Positions 8,462-16,541 of a stretch of DNA of 64,000 nt are shown here, one piece after another. The stretch covers positions 62,001 through 126,000 of the forward strand of contig NZ_RDQE01000004.1 of the NCBI RefSeq assembly GCF_003697845.1, in the 5' to 3' direction. Position numbers and translations under genes: made by a program. The DNA is from Halobellus captivus. GTDB taxonomy: Archaea > Halobacteriota > Halobacteria > Halobacteriales > Haloferacaceae. Numbering within the stretch: position 1 is the stretch's first letter; the number at the start of each line of letters is the position of its first letter. A model generated the notes under the pieces. It did no database searches. It was not told the DNA's origin and saw nothing but the letters and a program-made list of their open reading frames with translations.

Positions 8462-9094
8462 ATGTGCATGACTCCAGAGGAGTTCATCGAGGCCGTCCGC
8501 GACGACAACGAGACCGCCCTCTCGCGGCTCGGCTCGTCGAAGTCGCTGTTCGCGGACACGGCGGGCGAGATGGAGCCGGAGGCGGTGCTCGCCGCCGCGG
8601 CGACCGCCGAACACCACGCGGCCGAGACGTACGAGTCGTGGGCGGAAACGGAGACGGGCGAGGTCGCCGAGGCGTTCGCGGAGACGGCCCGGGAGGAGCG
8701 AGGACACTACGAGATCGTCGCCGGCGAACTCGACGACCACGATCCCGGCGAGACGCCGGCGATCCAGTCGTACCTCCGCGGGCTCGACGACGCCGTCGAG
8801 CGGCTCGGCGGCTTCGTCGGGCGGACGCTCGCCGCCGAGAAGTCGAAGACGCAGGTGACGGGCTTCTTCGTCGGCAACGCGGACCCGCAGACCGCGGGCC
8901 TGTTCCGGTCGATGGGCGACGATCTGGACGCGCAACTGGAGCGGGCGACCGACCTGCTCACGGCCGAGTGTGGCGACGACGAGGCGGCGTGGGAACGCGC
9001 CCGAGAAGCCGCAAGCGGCGCGATCGAGGCGGCCTACGAGGAGTACACCGAGCGGCTCGAGTCGATGGGCGTCAACCCGAAGCCGGTCTGCTAG
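8462..9094 (+). CDS. Rubrerythrin/ferritin-like four-helix protein
   Basis: 210 residues, all helical. Glu/His residues are spaced as in a di-iron four-helix bundle: TAEHHAAETYESW in helix 1-2, and EERGHYEIVAGEL in the next helix. The C-terminus ends NPKPVC. It resembles haloarchaeal proteins annotated as rubrerythrin family, lacking the rubredoxin domain. Possible role in peroxide or iron handling. Two starts are possible (8462 or the second Met at 8468); GCATACAACTA at 8435-8445 is a candidate promoter element. Confidence 0.75.
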   Translation: MCMTPEEFIEAVRDDNETALSRLGSSKSLFADTAGEMEPEAVLAAAATAEHHAAETYESWAETETGEVAEAFAETAREERGHYEIVAGELDDHDPGETPAIQSYLRGLDDAVERLGGFVGRTLAAEKSKTQVTGFFVGNADPQTAGLFRSMGDDLDAQLERATDLLTAECGDDEAAWERAREAASGAIEAAYEEYTERLESMGVNPKPVC

Positions 9095-9179
9095 GTTCGG
9101 AACGGCGGGAGTCGCACGGTGCGGAGAACGGCTGGCGCGGATCAGCACGCCTTTTTCCGGCGGCCACCGAGGACGTCGC

Positions 9180-9755
9180 ATGGAGACCAGCAGTCGGGGC
9201 GACGCGGAACGCGGCGGCTCGGAGCGGGCCGGCGTCGCGCTCTTCGTCGACGGCCCGAACGTGTTGCGCGCGGAGTTCGACGTCGACCTCGACGACGTTC
9301 GCGAGGCGGCGGAGGCCGAAGGACGGCTCGTGACGACGCGGCTCTACCTGGACGAACACGCCACGCCCGGGCTGATCCAGGCGGCGGAGGCGCGCGGGTT
9401 CGAGGTCGTCGTGACGAGCGGGGACGTGGACGTGAAACTCGCCGTCGACGCCGCCCGGTTCGCCGCGGAGGAGCGGATGGCGACGCTCGCGATCGCCTCG
9501 CGCGACACCGACTTCAAGCCGGTGCTCGAGACGGCAAACGGGTACGGCATCCGGACGTTGGCGATCGCACCCGGAGAGTTCGGCCGCTCTGACGCCCTCC
9601 GCAACGCCGCCAGCGACTCGGTGACGCTCGACGGGGACGTCCGAGACGAGGTCGACGGTGGGGAAAGCACCGGGTCGAACGGCACGGACGGAGGCGACGA
9701 GGGAAACGGGACCCGTGGTGGCGCTGACGACGGAAGCGACCGCCACGAGGACTGA
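9180..9755 (+). CDS. NYN-domain (PIN-like) RNA-processing protein
   Basis: 191 residues. The NYN/LabA-like fold is shown by LFVDGPNVLR (D24), the central GDVDVKLAVDA (82-91), and ASRDTDFKPVL (D109, D111), acidic residues placed as in a metal-dependent PIN-like nuclease. The last 40 residues are a Gly/Asp-rich disordered tail. Homologues are annotated TIGR00288 NYN proteins, possible RNases. The ATG at 9180 is chosen because a T-rich promoter-like element lies near 9149-9158 and the upstream in-frame sequence is non-homologous. Confidence 0.8.
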   Translation: METSSRGDAERGGSERAGVALFVDGPNVLRAEFDVDLDDVREAAEAEGRLVTTRLYLDEHATPGLIQAAEARGFEVVVTSGDVDVKLAVDAARFAAEERMATLAIASRDTDFKPVLETANGYGIRTLAIAPGEFGRSDALRNAASDSVTLDGDVRDEVDGGESTGSNGTDGGDEGNGTRGGADDGSDRHED

Positions 9756-9832
9756 CCCGTCGCGCCTCTCTTCGAGCACTGATCCGTCGCGTTCTCCTCA
9801 AAGACTCCCCGTTTCCGCCTCCTCGGCGTCGG

Positions 9833-10516
9833 CTATCGATCGTTTCGGGACCGGCGGTCCGCCCGAGCCCGCCAGCCGTCCCGCACGCGGCCGACGAGGA
9901 TCGCGCCGGTCCCGCTGACGAGCGAGACGGCGGCGACGATCCCGACGCCGGCCGGCACGACCCCGAACCGGGCGACCGCCGTGTCGACTCCGAGTTGGAG
10001 ATAACCGAGATACGGCACCGCGAACAGCGCCTTGGCGTGGATGAACTCCTCGTGGACGATCGGCGCGATCCCGGCGCTCTGGTCGTACTCGCCGTTGGCG
10101 TCGCCGTACGTCACGTACCCGTCGTAGGGAGCCGGACAGGCCGCGATGTCGGCGCAGTCGGCGCCCGCGAGCAGATCGGGGTCGGCCCGGTCCGTCCAGT
10201 CCTCCCCCGCAGTCACGCGGAACGCGACCCGATGGAGTATCGGCTGGCGCGGGTCGACCGGGGAGGTGTAGACGACGACGTCCCCCGCGCCGCCCAGGCG
10301 CGTCGGCGGGTCCGGGGAGTCGCTGCCGGCGATATCGTCCCAGGGGAACCGGTCCGTCGCGGTGACGACGACGAGGTCGCCCCGCTCGACGGACGGCTCC
10401 ATGCTCCCGCTCTCGACGGCGACGAGCGGGGGCCACACGCCGCCGACCGTCACGAGGAGGAGGGCGACGACGAGGACGGCGGCGGGCCCGAACCGCTCTC
10501 TCGGACGGCGGATCAC
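9833..10516 (-). CDS. Signal peptidase I (archaeal/ER S26B type)
   Basis: Membrane protease that removes signal peptides outside the membrane. 227 residues with a GTG start (10514-10516). N-terminal membrane helix about 11-33, then the catalytic Ser38 in ESGSMEP, His95 in PILHRV (His replaces the bacterial Lys, the mark of the S26B/Sec11 class), and conserved Asp in YGDANGEYD (139, 145). A second membrane helix lies at about 185-208. A single-domain haloarchaeal Sec11-like enzyme. Confidence 0.88.
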   Translation of the reverse strand: MIRRPRERFGPAAVLVVALLLVTVGGVWPPLVAVESGSMEPSVERGDLVVVTATDRFPWDDIAGSDSPDPPTRLGGAGDVVVYTSPVDPRQPILHRVAFRVTAGEDWTDRADPDLLAGADCADIAACPAPYDGYVTYGDANGEYDQSAGIAPIVHEEFIHAKALFAVPYLGYLQLGVDTAVARFGVVPAGVGIVAAVSLVSGTGAILVGRVRDGWRARADRRSRNDR

Positions 10517-10606
10517 GTGTCGTCGGGGGGCTGGATCGGACTTGAGGTTGTCGGCGGGGACCCCTTCGATGACAAGACATTAGGTTCGCCCCGGAGTGGT
10601 GCCGGT

Positions 10607-11782
10607 ATGAGCGAACGGACCCCTCCGCTCCACGGCGTTCACGAGACGCGCGGCGCGACGTTCACCGACTTCGGCGGGTGGCAGATGCCCGTCGAGTTCG
10701 ACTCGATCCGCGAGGAGCACGCCGCCGTTCGCGAGGCGGTCGGCGCGTTCGACGTCTCCCACATGGGCGAGATCGAGGTGTCGGGTCCGGACGCGACGAC
10801 GCTGATGAACCGACTGACGACGAACGACGTGACGGCCCTGGAGCCGGGCGACTCCCAGTACGCCGCGATCACCAACGAGGAAGGGGTCATGCTCGACGAC
10901 ACGGTCGTCTACCGGCTCCCCGACGGCGTCGAGGCCGGAAGCGCGACCGAGTCGCTGTCGGGGCTCGACGACGCCACCGACGGCGACCTGGACGCGACGA
11001 GCGGCGAGCCGGCGTACCTCCTCGTCCCGAACGCCGGTCACGACGGGGAGGCGATGGACCGATGGGTCGACTACCGCGACGGGAACGACCTCGACGCCGC
11101 GGTCTCGAACACGACCGCCGACTGGGCGATGTTCGCGATCCAGGGGCCGGAGGCGGTCGACGCGATGGACGACGCGGCCGCGTCCCCGGAAGCGGTCACT
11201 GGACTGTCGAAGTTCCAGGCAACGCTTGCGACGATCGGCGGCGTCGCGAGCTGGGTCGCCCGTACCGGCTACACCGGCGAGGACGGCTTCGAGGTGATGT
11301 GCCCCGCGGCGGACGCCGAGACGGTCTGGTCGGCGTTCGACGTCCAGCCGTGTGGGCTCGGCGCGCGCGACACTCTCCGGATGGAAATGGGATTCCTGCT
11401 GTCGGGGCAGGACTTCGACCCCGACGAGGAGCCGCGGACCCCGTACGAGGCGGGGATCGGGTTCGTCGTCGACCTCGACACCGAGTTCGTCGGCCGCGAC
11501 GCGCTGGCGACCCAGCGGGCCGACGGGGGACCGGCCGAGGAGTTCACCGGCGTCAAACTGCTCGAGCGCGGGGTTCCACGAAGCGGCTACGCCGTCACCG
11601 ACGGCGACCTGGCTCGGATCGGCCACCTCACCTCCGGGACGATGAGCCCGACGCTCGGCGAGCCGATCGGCCTGGGCTACCTCGACGAGGAGTACGCGGA
11701 GCCGGGGACCGAGGTGAGCGTCGTCGTTCGCGGCGACGAGAAGCGTGCGGAGGTCGTCACCCCGCCCTTCCTCGACCGGTAG
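10607..11782 (+). CDS. gcvT: Glycine cleavage system T protein (aminomethyltransferase)
   Basis: Transfers the aminomethyl carbon from lipoyl-GcvH to tetrahydrofolate, releasing ammonia. 391 residues. Conserved N-terminal THETRGATFTDFGGWQMPVE-like region, DVSHMGEIEV, MLDDTVVYR, and the C-terminal GHLTSGTMSPTL barrel. An acidic insertion of about 30 residues (roughly 108-138) interrupts the folate domain between the MLDDTVVYR strand and the YLLVPNAG strand, as seen in other haloarchaeal copies. gcvH and gcvP do not follow here; elp3 lies downstream instead. Confidence 0.92.
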   Translation: MSERTPPLHGVHETRGATFTDFGGWQMPVEFDSIREEHAAVREAVGAFDVSHMGEIEVSGPDATTLMNRLTTNDVTALEPGDSQYAAITNEEGVMLDDTVVYRLPDGVEAGSATESLSGLDDATDGDLDATSGEPAYLLVPNAGHDGEAMDRWVDYRDGNDLDAAVSNTTADWAMFAIQGPEAVDAMDDAAASPEAVTGLSKFQATLATIGGVASWVARTGYTGEDGFEVMCPAADAETVWSAFDVQPCGLGARDTLRMEMGFLLSGQDFDPDEEPRTPYEAGIGFVVDLDTEFVGRDALATQRADGGPAEEFTGVKLLERGVPRSGYAVTDGDLARIGHLTSGTMSPTLGEPIGLGYLDEEYAEPGTEVSVVVRGDEKRAEVVTPPFLDR

Positions 11783-11879
11783 AGCCGAACGCGGGCCTCG
11801 TCGCGGACCCGAAGTCGGGAGGCGACGACGCCGTCACGCCCCGACACGCTTAACTCCGAAACCCGTCGAACGTGGAGTA

Positions 11880-13601
11880 ATGAGTACCGACGCGCCGAGC
11901 GACGCGGAGTCCGGGTCCGACGCCGACGCAGGGTCCGAGGCGTTCGCGGACGCCTGCGAGCACCTCGTCGACCGGATCCTCGCGGGCGACGTCGACCGCG
12001 AGAACCTCGAGTCCGCGAAGCTCGACGCCTGCTCGGAGTTCTCCTCGCCGAAGGTGCCGAAGAACACCGAGATACTCGACCACGCCCCGGCCGAGGCGCG
12101 CGACGACGTGATCGAGGTGGTGCGCCGCAAGCCCGTCCGGACCGCTTCGGGCGTCTCGCCCGTGGCGATCATGACCTCGCCGAAGCTGTGTCCCCACGGG
12201 AAGTGCCTCTACTGTCCGGGCGGGCCGGCCTCCGAGTTCTCCTCGGCGCAGTCGTACACGGGCCACGAGCCCGCCGCGGCCCGCGGCGAGCAGAACGACT
12301 ACGACCCGTACGGACAGGTCACCCTACGGCTCGAGCAGCTCCGCAAGATCGGCCACCCGGTCGACAAGGTGGAACTCATCCTGATGGGCGGGACGATGAC
12401 GGCGCGCTCACACGACTACCAGGAGTGGTTCGTGAAGCGGGCGCTTCAGGCGATGAACGACTACGACCTCGAGAAGGAGCCCGAACCGGCCGAAGGCGAG
12501 TCGTTCGCGCCCGATCCGGAGGAGACCGAGTTCGAATACCTCGAGGACGTGATCGCCGAGAACGAGACGAACGAGATCCGTAACATCGGGACGACCTTCG
12601 AGACCAAGCCCGACTGGTGTGACCCCGAACAGATCGACCGCATGCTCGATCTGGGCGGGACGAAGGTCGAGGTCGGCGTCCAGACCACCTACGAGCGGAT
12701 CAACCGCGAGATGCACCGCGGGCACGGCAACGAGGCGTCGCGGAACGCCAACCGTCGTCTGCGGGACGCCGCGTTCAAGGTCGGTTTCCACATGATGCCC
12801 GGCCAGCCCGGGATGACGAGGGAGATGTGTATCGAGGACTTCCGCCAGCTGTTCGAGAACCCGGAGTGGCGGCCGGATTACCTGAAAATATACCCGACCC
12901 TCGTCGTCGGCGGGACGCGGGTGTACGACCGCTGGCGCCGCGACGAGTACGAGCCGCTCTCGAACGAGGAGGCGGCCGACGTCGTCGCCGAGGTCATGGA
13001 CCTCATTCCGAAGTACACGCGGCTCCAGCGGGTGCAACGCGACATCCCGGCCGACTTCATCGAGGGGGGCGTCTGGAAGTCGAACCTCCGCCAGCTCGCG
13101 GACCAGCGCGCCGAGGAGAGGGGGATCGTCCAGCGCGACATCCGCGCCCGGGAGGTCGGCCACAACGACGCCGACCCGGATCCGGACGACATCGAGCTCT
13201 CGGTCACGACCTACGGGGCGGGCGGCGGGATGGAACACTTCATCGCCTTCGAGGACCCCGTCCGAGACCTGCTGGTCGGGTTCTGTCGTCTGCGGTTCCC
13301 CTCCTTCGCGCCCGAGCAACCCGGCGCGCCCGGCACCGAGGACGACGCGGTCCGGCGGGAGCTCGAGGACGCCGCCCTGATCCGCGAGCTCCACGTGTAC
13401 GGCAGCGAGGTCGCCCTCGGCGGCGACGGGGACTGGCAGCATCAGGGGTACGGCCGGAAGCTCATCGAACGCGCCGAGGAACTCGCCCGCGAGGCCGGCT
13501 ACCGGAAGGCGGCCGTCATCTCGGGGATCGGCGCGCGCGAGTACTACCGGAAGGAGCTGGGGTACCACCAGGACGGGCCGTACGTTTCGAAGCGGCTGTG
13601 A
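11880..13601 (+). CDS. elp3: Elp3-type tRNA uridine-34 carboxymethyl-forming acetyltransferase
   Basis: 573 residues. Radical-SAM domain with the unusual cysteine spacing C104-x4-C109-x2-C112 (CPHGKCLYC), followed by a C-terminal GNAT acetyltransferase domain (about 440-573; GYGRKLIERAEELA). It makes cm5U at tRNA wobble uridine from acetyl-CoA and SAM; archaeal Elp3 works without other Elongator subunits. The ATG at 11880 is supported by a TATA-like GCTTAACTCC at 11846-11855. An acidic 60-residue N-terminus precedes the conserved region. Confidence 0.93.
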   Translation: MSTDAPSDAESGSDADAGSEAFADACEHLVDRILAGDVDRENLESAKLDACSEFSSPKVPKNTEILDHAPAEARDDVIEVVRRKPVRTASGVSPVAIMTSPKLCPHGKCLYCPGGPASEFSSAQSYTGHEPAAARGEQNDYDPYGQVTLRLEQLRKIGHPVDKVELILMGGTMTARSHDYQEWFVKRALQAMNDYDLEKEPEPAEGESFAPDPEETEFEYLEDVIAENETNEIRNIGTTFETKPDWCDPEQIDRMLDLGGTKVEVGVQTTYERINREMHRGHGNEASRNANRRLRDAAFKVGFHMMPGQPGMTREMCIEDFRQLFENPEWRPDYLKIYPTLVVGGTRVYDRWRRDEYEPLSNEEAADVVAEVMDLIPKYTRLQRVQRDIPADFIEGGVWKSNLRQLADQRAEERGIVQRDIRAREVGHNDADPDPDDIELSVTTYGAGGGMEHFIAFEDPVRDLLVGFCRLRFPSFAPEQPGAPGTEDDAVRRELEDAALIRELHVYGSEVALGGDGDWQHQGYGRKLIERAEELAREAGYRKAAVISGIGAREYYRKELGYHQDGPYVSKRL

Positions 13602-13792
13602 CGTCCTCCTCGCGGCGAACGCGAGGCCTTCTCCTCGATCCTCCGTAACAAACCGTGGGACTCCCCCCCTCGAAGAGAGCCGTGTTCGATCGAGCGCGGG
13701 ATCCACTGGGGGAGCGGAGCAGAAACGTATCGAACGTTACAATTCCGGACGAGTGACCGATCTCTACGGTTGGAAATCGACGAAAATCGAGT

Positions 13793-13835
13793 TTTAGGCC
13801 GTACGAAAAGTGTTTGTATATTGATAAAATATAAG
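13793..13835 (+). promoter_or_regulatory. dpsA promoter with degenerate DtxR-like site
   Basis: A TATA-like box AAATATAAG (13827-13835) lies 28-36 bases before the dpsA ATG, giving a near-leaderless transcript. Just upstream is TTTAGG-CCGT-ACGAAA (13793-13808), which shares one full arm with the TTTAGG-N4-CCTAAA palindromes near the DtxR-type gene. Its position before the TATA box suits activation rather than blocking; this is an inference. Confidence 0.5.
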
Positions 13836-13862
13836 TGGATGCGGCTCGTAGCTACGGTCGTC

Positions 13863-14408
13863 ATGAGCACGCAAAAGGAGACGCGACAGCGCGCCGGCAC
13901 CGTCGAGGAGAACGCACTCAGGCTCGAGACCGAGAAGGCCGAACAGATCATCGAGGCGCTGAACTCGGACCTCGCGGACGCGTACGTCCTCTATCATCAG
14001 CTCCACAAGCACCACTGGAACGTCGAGGGGGCGGAGTTCCTCGACATCCACGTCTTCCTCCAGGAGGTGTACGAGGACGTCGAGGCGGCGGCCGACGAGC
14101 TGGCCGAGCGGCTCCAGGCCCTCGGCGGGGTACCGCATGCCAGCATGACCACGCTCGCGGAGCACGCGACCGTCGAACCTGAGGACGAGGACGTCTACGA
14201 CGTCCGGACCTCACTCGCGAACGACCTCGAGATGATGGGCGACATCATCGAGAGCTACCGCCAGCACGTCGAACTCGCGGAGGGGCTCGGCGACTACGCC
14301 ACCGGCGAGATGCTTCGCGAACAGCTCGAGGACATCGAGGAGCACGCCCACCACGTCGAACACTACCTCGAGGACGACAGCCTGGTCGTCGAGTCCGCGA
14401 CGAACTGA
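13863..14408 (+). CDS. dpsA: DNA-protecting ferritin-like protein DpsA
   Basis: 181 residues, the normal Dps size. Helix 1 carries DAYVLYHQLHKHHWNVEG and helix 2 begins FLDIHVFLQEVYEDVEAAADELAERL; these hold the intersubunit ferroxidase His, Asp and Glu residues. Dodecamers store iron, consume H2O2 and protect DNA. The ATG at 13863 is chosen from promoter spacing and because the upstream in-frame extension is A/T-rich promoter DNA. The DtxR-type repressor lies 676 bases downstream of its stop, consistent with an iron-handling neighbourhood. Confidence 0.93.
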   Translation: MSTQKETRQRAGTVEENALRLETEKAEQIIEALNSDLADAYVLYHQLHKHHWNVEGAEFLDIHVFLQEVYEDVEAAADELAERLQALGGVPHASMTTLAEHATVEPEDEDVYDVRTSLANDLEMMGDIIESYRQHVELAEGLGDYATGEMLREQLEDIEEHAHHVEHYLEDDSLVVESATN

Positions 14409-14443
14409 CGTCGACCCTCGGATCCGACTCGCCGCGTCGAACC

Positions 14444-14818
14444 TCACCGAACGTCGGGCGCGGTGTCGTCGGTTCGCCCGGGCAGCTCCACTTCTATCTC
14501 CAGTTTCGGTTCCCCCGTTCCCTCGAAGTCGATCTCGAGCTCGACGGGTTCCCCGAACGCGAAGGGCAGCTCCCATTCGTCCGTCGCGAGCCGGAGCTCG
14601 GCACCCTCTCCGAGTTTCTCGCCCAACTCCACCAGGAACGTTCCGGCCTCGCTCGCGTCGAGCCGGTACTCGCGTTCGAAGTTTCGACCCGAACGGACGA
14701 GCGTCGGGGCCGACTCCGCGTCCGGCGACGGGTCGTCCGGGTCTTCGGACGCCGCCGCGGACGGGTCGTCGACCGCGGTCGACTCGTCGACTTCGGAAGC
14801 GTCGTCGAGGTCGGTCAT
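14444..14818 (-). CDS. amphi-Trp domain-containing protein
   Basis: 124 residues. The first 45 residues are acidic and disordered. The rest (FEREYRLDASEAGTFLVELGEKLGEG, ATDEWELPFAF, then alternating strands ending KLEIEVELP) matches the amphi-Trp domain, a small haloarchaeal domain of unknown function. Its ATG overlaps the stop of the preceding 59-residue gene by four bases (TCAT on the plus strand, 14815-14818), so the two are translationally coupled and probably controlled by the palindrome at 15003. Confidence 0.75.
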   Translation of the reverse strand: MTDLDDASEVDESTAVDDPSAAASEDPDDPSPDAESAPTLVRSGRNFEREYRLDASEAGTFLVELGEKLGEGAELRLATDEWELPFAFGEPVELEIDFEGTGEPKLEIEVELPGRTDDTAPDVR

Positions 14819-14994
14819 CGGGATACCTCGACGGGGTCGTCGACGGCGATCCAGCCGTCCGTGTTCCCGGATTCGATGAACACCGATCGGCCGGGGCTGC
14901 CCTCACAGACCGTTAGATCGGGCTTTCGGTCCGGTTCGGGTTCACGCTCGGATCCGGGTCGGGGCTCGTTGCGGGACTGAGCTCCTGTCTGCAT
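14815..14994 (-). CDS. Small haloarchaeal protein (59 aa), coupled to the amphi-Trp gene
   Basis: Starts at the ATG 14992-14994. An Arg/Glu/Pro-rich first half is followed by a conserved-looking C-terminal half: TVCEGSPGRSVFIESGNTDG, then WIAVDDPVEVSR. The VFIES...WIAVDDPVEV pattern recalls the C-terminal segment of small haloarchaeal proteins grouped as DUF7331, from memory. ATGA-type overlap with the amphi-Trp gene and the DtxR-like palindrome 9-24 bases before the ATG support a real, metal-regulated gene. Function unknown. Confidence 0.6.
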   Translation of the reverse strand: MQTGAQSRNEPRPGSEREPEPDRKPDLTVCEGSPGRSVFIESGNTDGWIAVDDPVEVSR

Positions 14995-15002
14995 CGACTC
15001 CG

Positions 15003-15018
15003 TTTAGGCATACCTAAA
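15003..15018. promoter_or_regulatory. DtxR/Idr-type operator (perfect palindrome)
   Basis: TTTAGG-CATA-CCTAAA is a perfect 6-base inverted repeat of the classical DtxR/IdeR type. It ends 9 bases before the start codon of the 59-residue gene, where it would cover the transcription start or the TATA region of a leaderless message, as expected for an iron- or manganese-dependent repressor. Confidence 0.75.
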
Positions 15019-15083
15019 ACAAAAAGGATCCGGTCGACGACGAACGGGAACCGTCGACGCCGACTGCCGTCCCGAGGGTCGTT

Positions 15084-15518
15084 TCACTCCCGCGACGTCG
15101 AGAGGGTCGGCAGGTCGAGGGGGCCGTCCGCGTCGAGGCGGGCGTCCACGTCGGGCCGGCCGTTCCCGTCGACGAGCAGGTGAACGAGCCGGTCGGCGAC
15201 CTCGGCGCTGAGCAGTCCGGCCATCTCCATGGCCTCGTGCTCGTGTGCGTCGAGGTCGAGGACGTCCCGGAAGAACCACGAGAGCGCGACGTACGTCCCG
15301 TGGAGGTCCGCCGCGCGCTCGAGACCGTCGTCCGTCAGGGTCGCGCCGCGGTACGCCTCGAGGTCGACGAGCCCGTCCGTCTCGAGCCGCTGAAGCATCT
15401 CCGTCGCCGCGGCCGGGGAGCGGTCGACCAACTCCGCGATCCGGCCCGAGGGGATCGGCGGCGACGATCGATGCTCCGCGATGTACAACGCGAGGAGGTA
15501 CCGCGCCGTCCGCGTCAC
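15084..15518 (-). CDS. DtxR-family metal-dependent transcriptional repressor
   Basis: 144 residues. An N-terminal winged helix (RTARYLLALYIAEH, then SGRIAELVDRSPAAATEMLQRLETDGLV and ATLTDDG) is followed by a dimerisation/metal-binding region with ALSWFFRDVLDLDAHEHEAMEMAG. There is no SH3-like third domain. The start is GTG (15516-15518): a TGA lies three codons upstream in frame. TTAGG/CCTAA boxes flank the gene, at 15003 downstream and at 15597 and 15633 upstream, so autoregulation and control of neighbours is likely. Resembles the short haloarchaeal Idr-type regulators. Confidence 0.85.
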   Translation of the reverse strand: MTRTARYLLALYIAEHRSSPPIPSGRIAELVDRSPAAATEMLQRLETDGLVDLEAYRGATLTDDGLERAADLHGTYVALSWFFRDVLDLDAHEHEAMEMAGLLSAEVADRLVHLLVDGNGRPDVDARLDADGPLDLPTLSTSRE

Positions 15519-15577
15519 GGCCGCTCACTCCCTCGTGAGCCTCGTATCGGGCAGCATGGGTCGACTTCGAGCGACAT
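15515..15577 (-). CDS. Possible 20-codon leader ORF overlapping the DtxR-type gene
   Basis: From the ATG 15575-15577 the frame reads MSLEVDPCCPIRGSRGSERP and ends in a TGA (15515-15517) that overlaps the GTG start of the repressor gene (GTGA). The DtxR-like box at 15597-15612 falls 20-35 bases before this ATG, the promoter position for a leaderless transcript. The Cys-Cys pair is suggestive of metal sensing, but so short an ORF may arise by chance. Confidence 0.3.
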   Translation of the reverse strand: MSLEVDPCCPIRGSRGSERP

Positions 15578-15596
15578 CGGATCCCCCGACACACGG

Positions 15597-15612
15597 ATTA
15601 GGCCAACCTAAA
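15597..15612. promoter_or_regulatory. DtxR/Idr-type operator upstream of the repressor gene
   Basis: ATTAGG-CCAA-CCTAAA: the inner TTAGG/CCTAA arms are perfect. It lies about 80 bases upstream of the repressor GTG and at the promoter distance from the small leader ORF, consistent with autorepression. Confidence 0.65.
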
Positions 15613-15632
15613 CACACAAAACGGTTCCGATT

Positions 15633-15648
15633 TTTAGGCCCGCCGAAA
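15633..15648. promoter_or_regulatory. Second DtxR-like box in the same spacer
   Basis: TTTAGG-CCCG-CCGAAA pairs at 5 of 6 arm positions. It sits between the repressor and the divergent methyltransferase gene, 21 bases beyond the first box. The A/T-rich stretch inside it could also serve as TATA region for the repressor transcript. Confidence 0.45.
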
Positions 15649-15745
15649 CCCTTCTCGAGTCACCGGAGACCGCCCGGATCGTCGTTCGCACCGCGGTACC
15701 GACCCTCAACGGGGATTTTTGCCGGCTCGTGTCCTGGCACCGGAC

Positions 15746-16528
15746 ATGAGCGACGACGCCGGTTCGGATCCGAACGCCGACCCGTCTCCCGCCTCGGACG
15801 TCGATCGGTCCTCCGCCCCCGACGCCTTCGGCCGGGCGATCCGCGACCATCACCGCGGCGAACGGACCGAACCCCTCCTCCACTCGGACGGAGCGGAGAC
15901 GACGGAGCATCCGATCGAGTCGTTCTACTTCACGCCGTTCGACCCGTCCGTGGGGACGAACGCCTGGCTCGTCTCCCACCTCCAGGGGCCCCTCCTCGAC
16001 GTCGGAGCCGGCACGGGTCGCCACGCGCTGTACTTCCAGGACCGGTTCGAGACTGTCGCGACCGAACCGAGTCCGGCGCTCGTGGAGACGATGCGCGAAC
16101 GCGGCGTCGCGGACGCCCGCGAGCGGGACATGTTCGACCTCCGGGACGACTTCGAGCGTGACCGGTTCGGCTCCGTGCTGTTGAACGGGACCCACCTCGG
16201 GCTCGTCGGGTCGATGCGGGGGCTCTCGGCGTTCCTCGACGACCTCGCGTTCGTGACCCGACCGGACGGGACCGCCGTCGTCGACTGTTACGACCCGGAG
16301 CATCCGGCCACGGCCGAGGTGATCGGGTATCGGGAGGACCCGACCCCCGGGCTCGCCCACCGCGTGATGTTCTTCGAGTACGAGGGGGAGCGCGATCCCG
16401 TCCTCCAGCTCCGGCTGTTCAGCCCGGACCGGCTGCGGGAGGCCGCGGTCGGAACCGGGTGGACGGTCGTCGACGTCGCCCGCGGCGACGACGGCTACCA
16501 CTACCGGGCGGCGCTCTCGAAACGGTAG
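15746..16528 (+). CDS. Class I SAM-dependent methyltransferase
   Basis: 260 residues. Motif I PLLDVGAGTGRHALYFQ (82-98), an acidic motif II (VATEPSPALVETM), and FGSVLLNGTHLGLVGS as motif IV region define a Rossmann methyltransferase. Substrate unknown; the C-terminal part resembles small-molecule rather than RNA methyltransferases. The ATG at 15746 is preferred over an upstream TTG; a T-rich element at 15713-15722 is at leaderless promoter distance. Two DtxR-like boxes lie about 100-150 bases upstream, so iron control is possible. Confidence 0.75.
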   Translation: MSDDAGSDPNADPSPASDVDRSSAPDAFGRAIRDHHRGERTEPLLHSDGAETTEHPIESFYFTPFDPSVGTNAWLVSHLQGPLLDVGAGTGRHALYFQDRFETVATEPSPALVETMRERGVADARERDMFDLRDDFERDRFGSVLLNGTHLGLVGSMRGLSAFLDDLAFVTRPDGTAVVDCYDPEHPATAEVIGYREDPTPGLAHRVMFFEYEGERDPVLQLRLFSPDRLREAAVGTGWTVVDVARGDDGYHYRAALSKR

Positions 16529-16541
16529 TAGTCTCGAGGAG

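Noticed and set aside
15004-15594. Alternative 196-codon minus frame through the DtxR-type gene
   Set aside because: Composition is Arg/Pro/Gly-rich and lacks the helix-turn-helix of the other frame.
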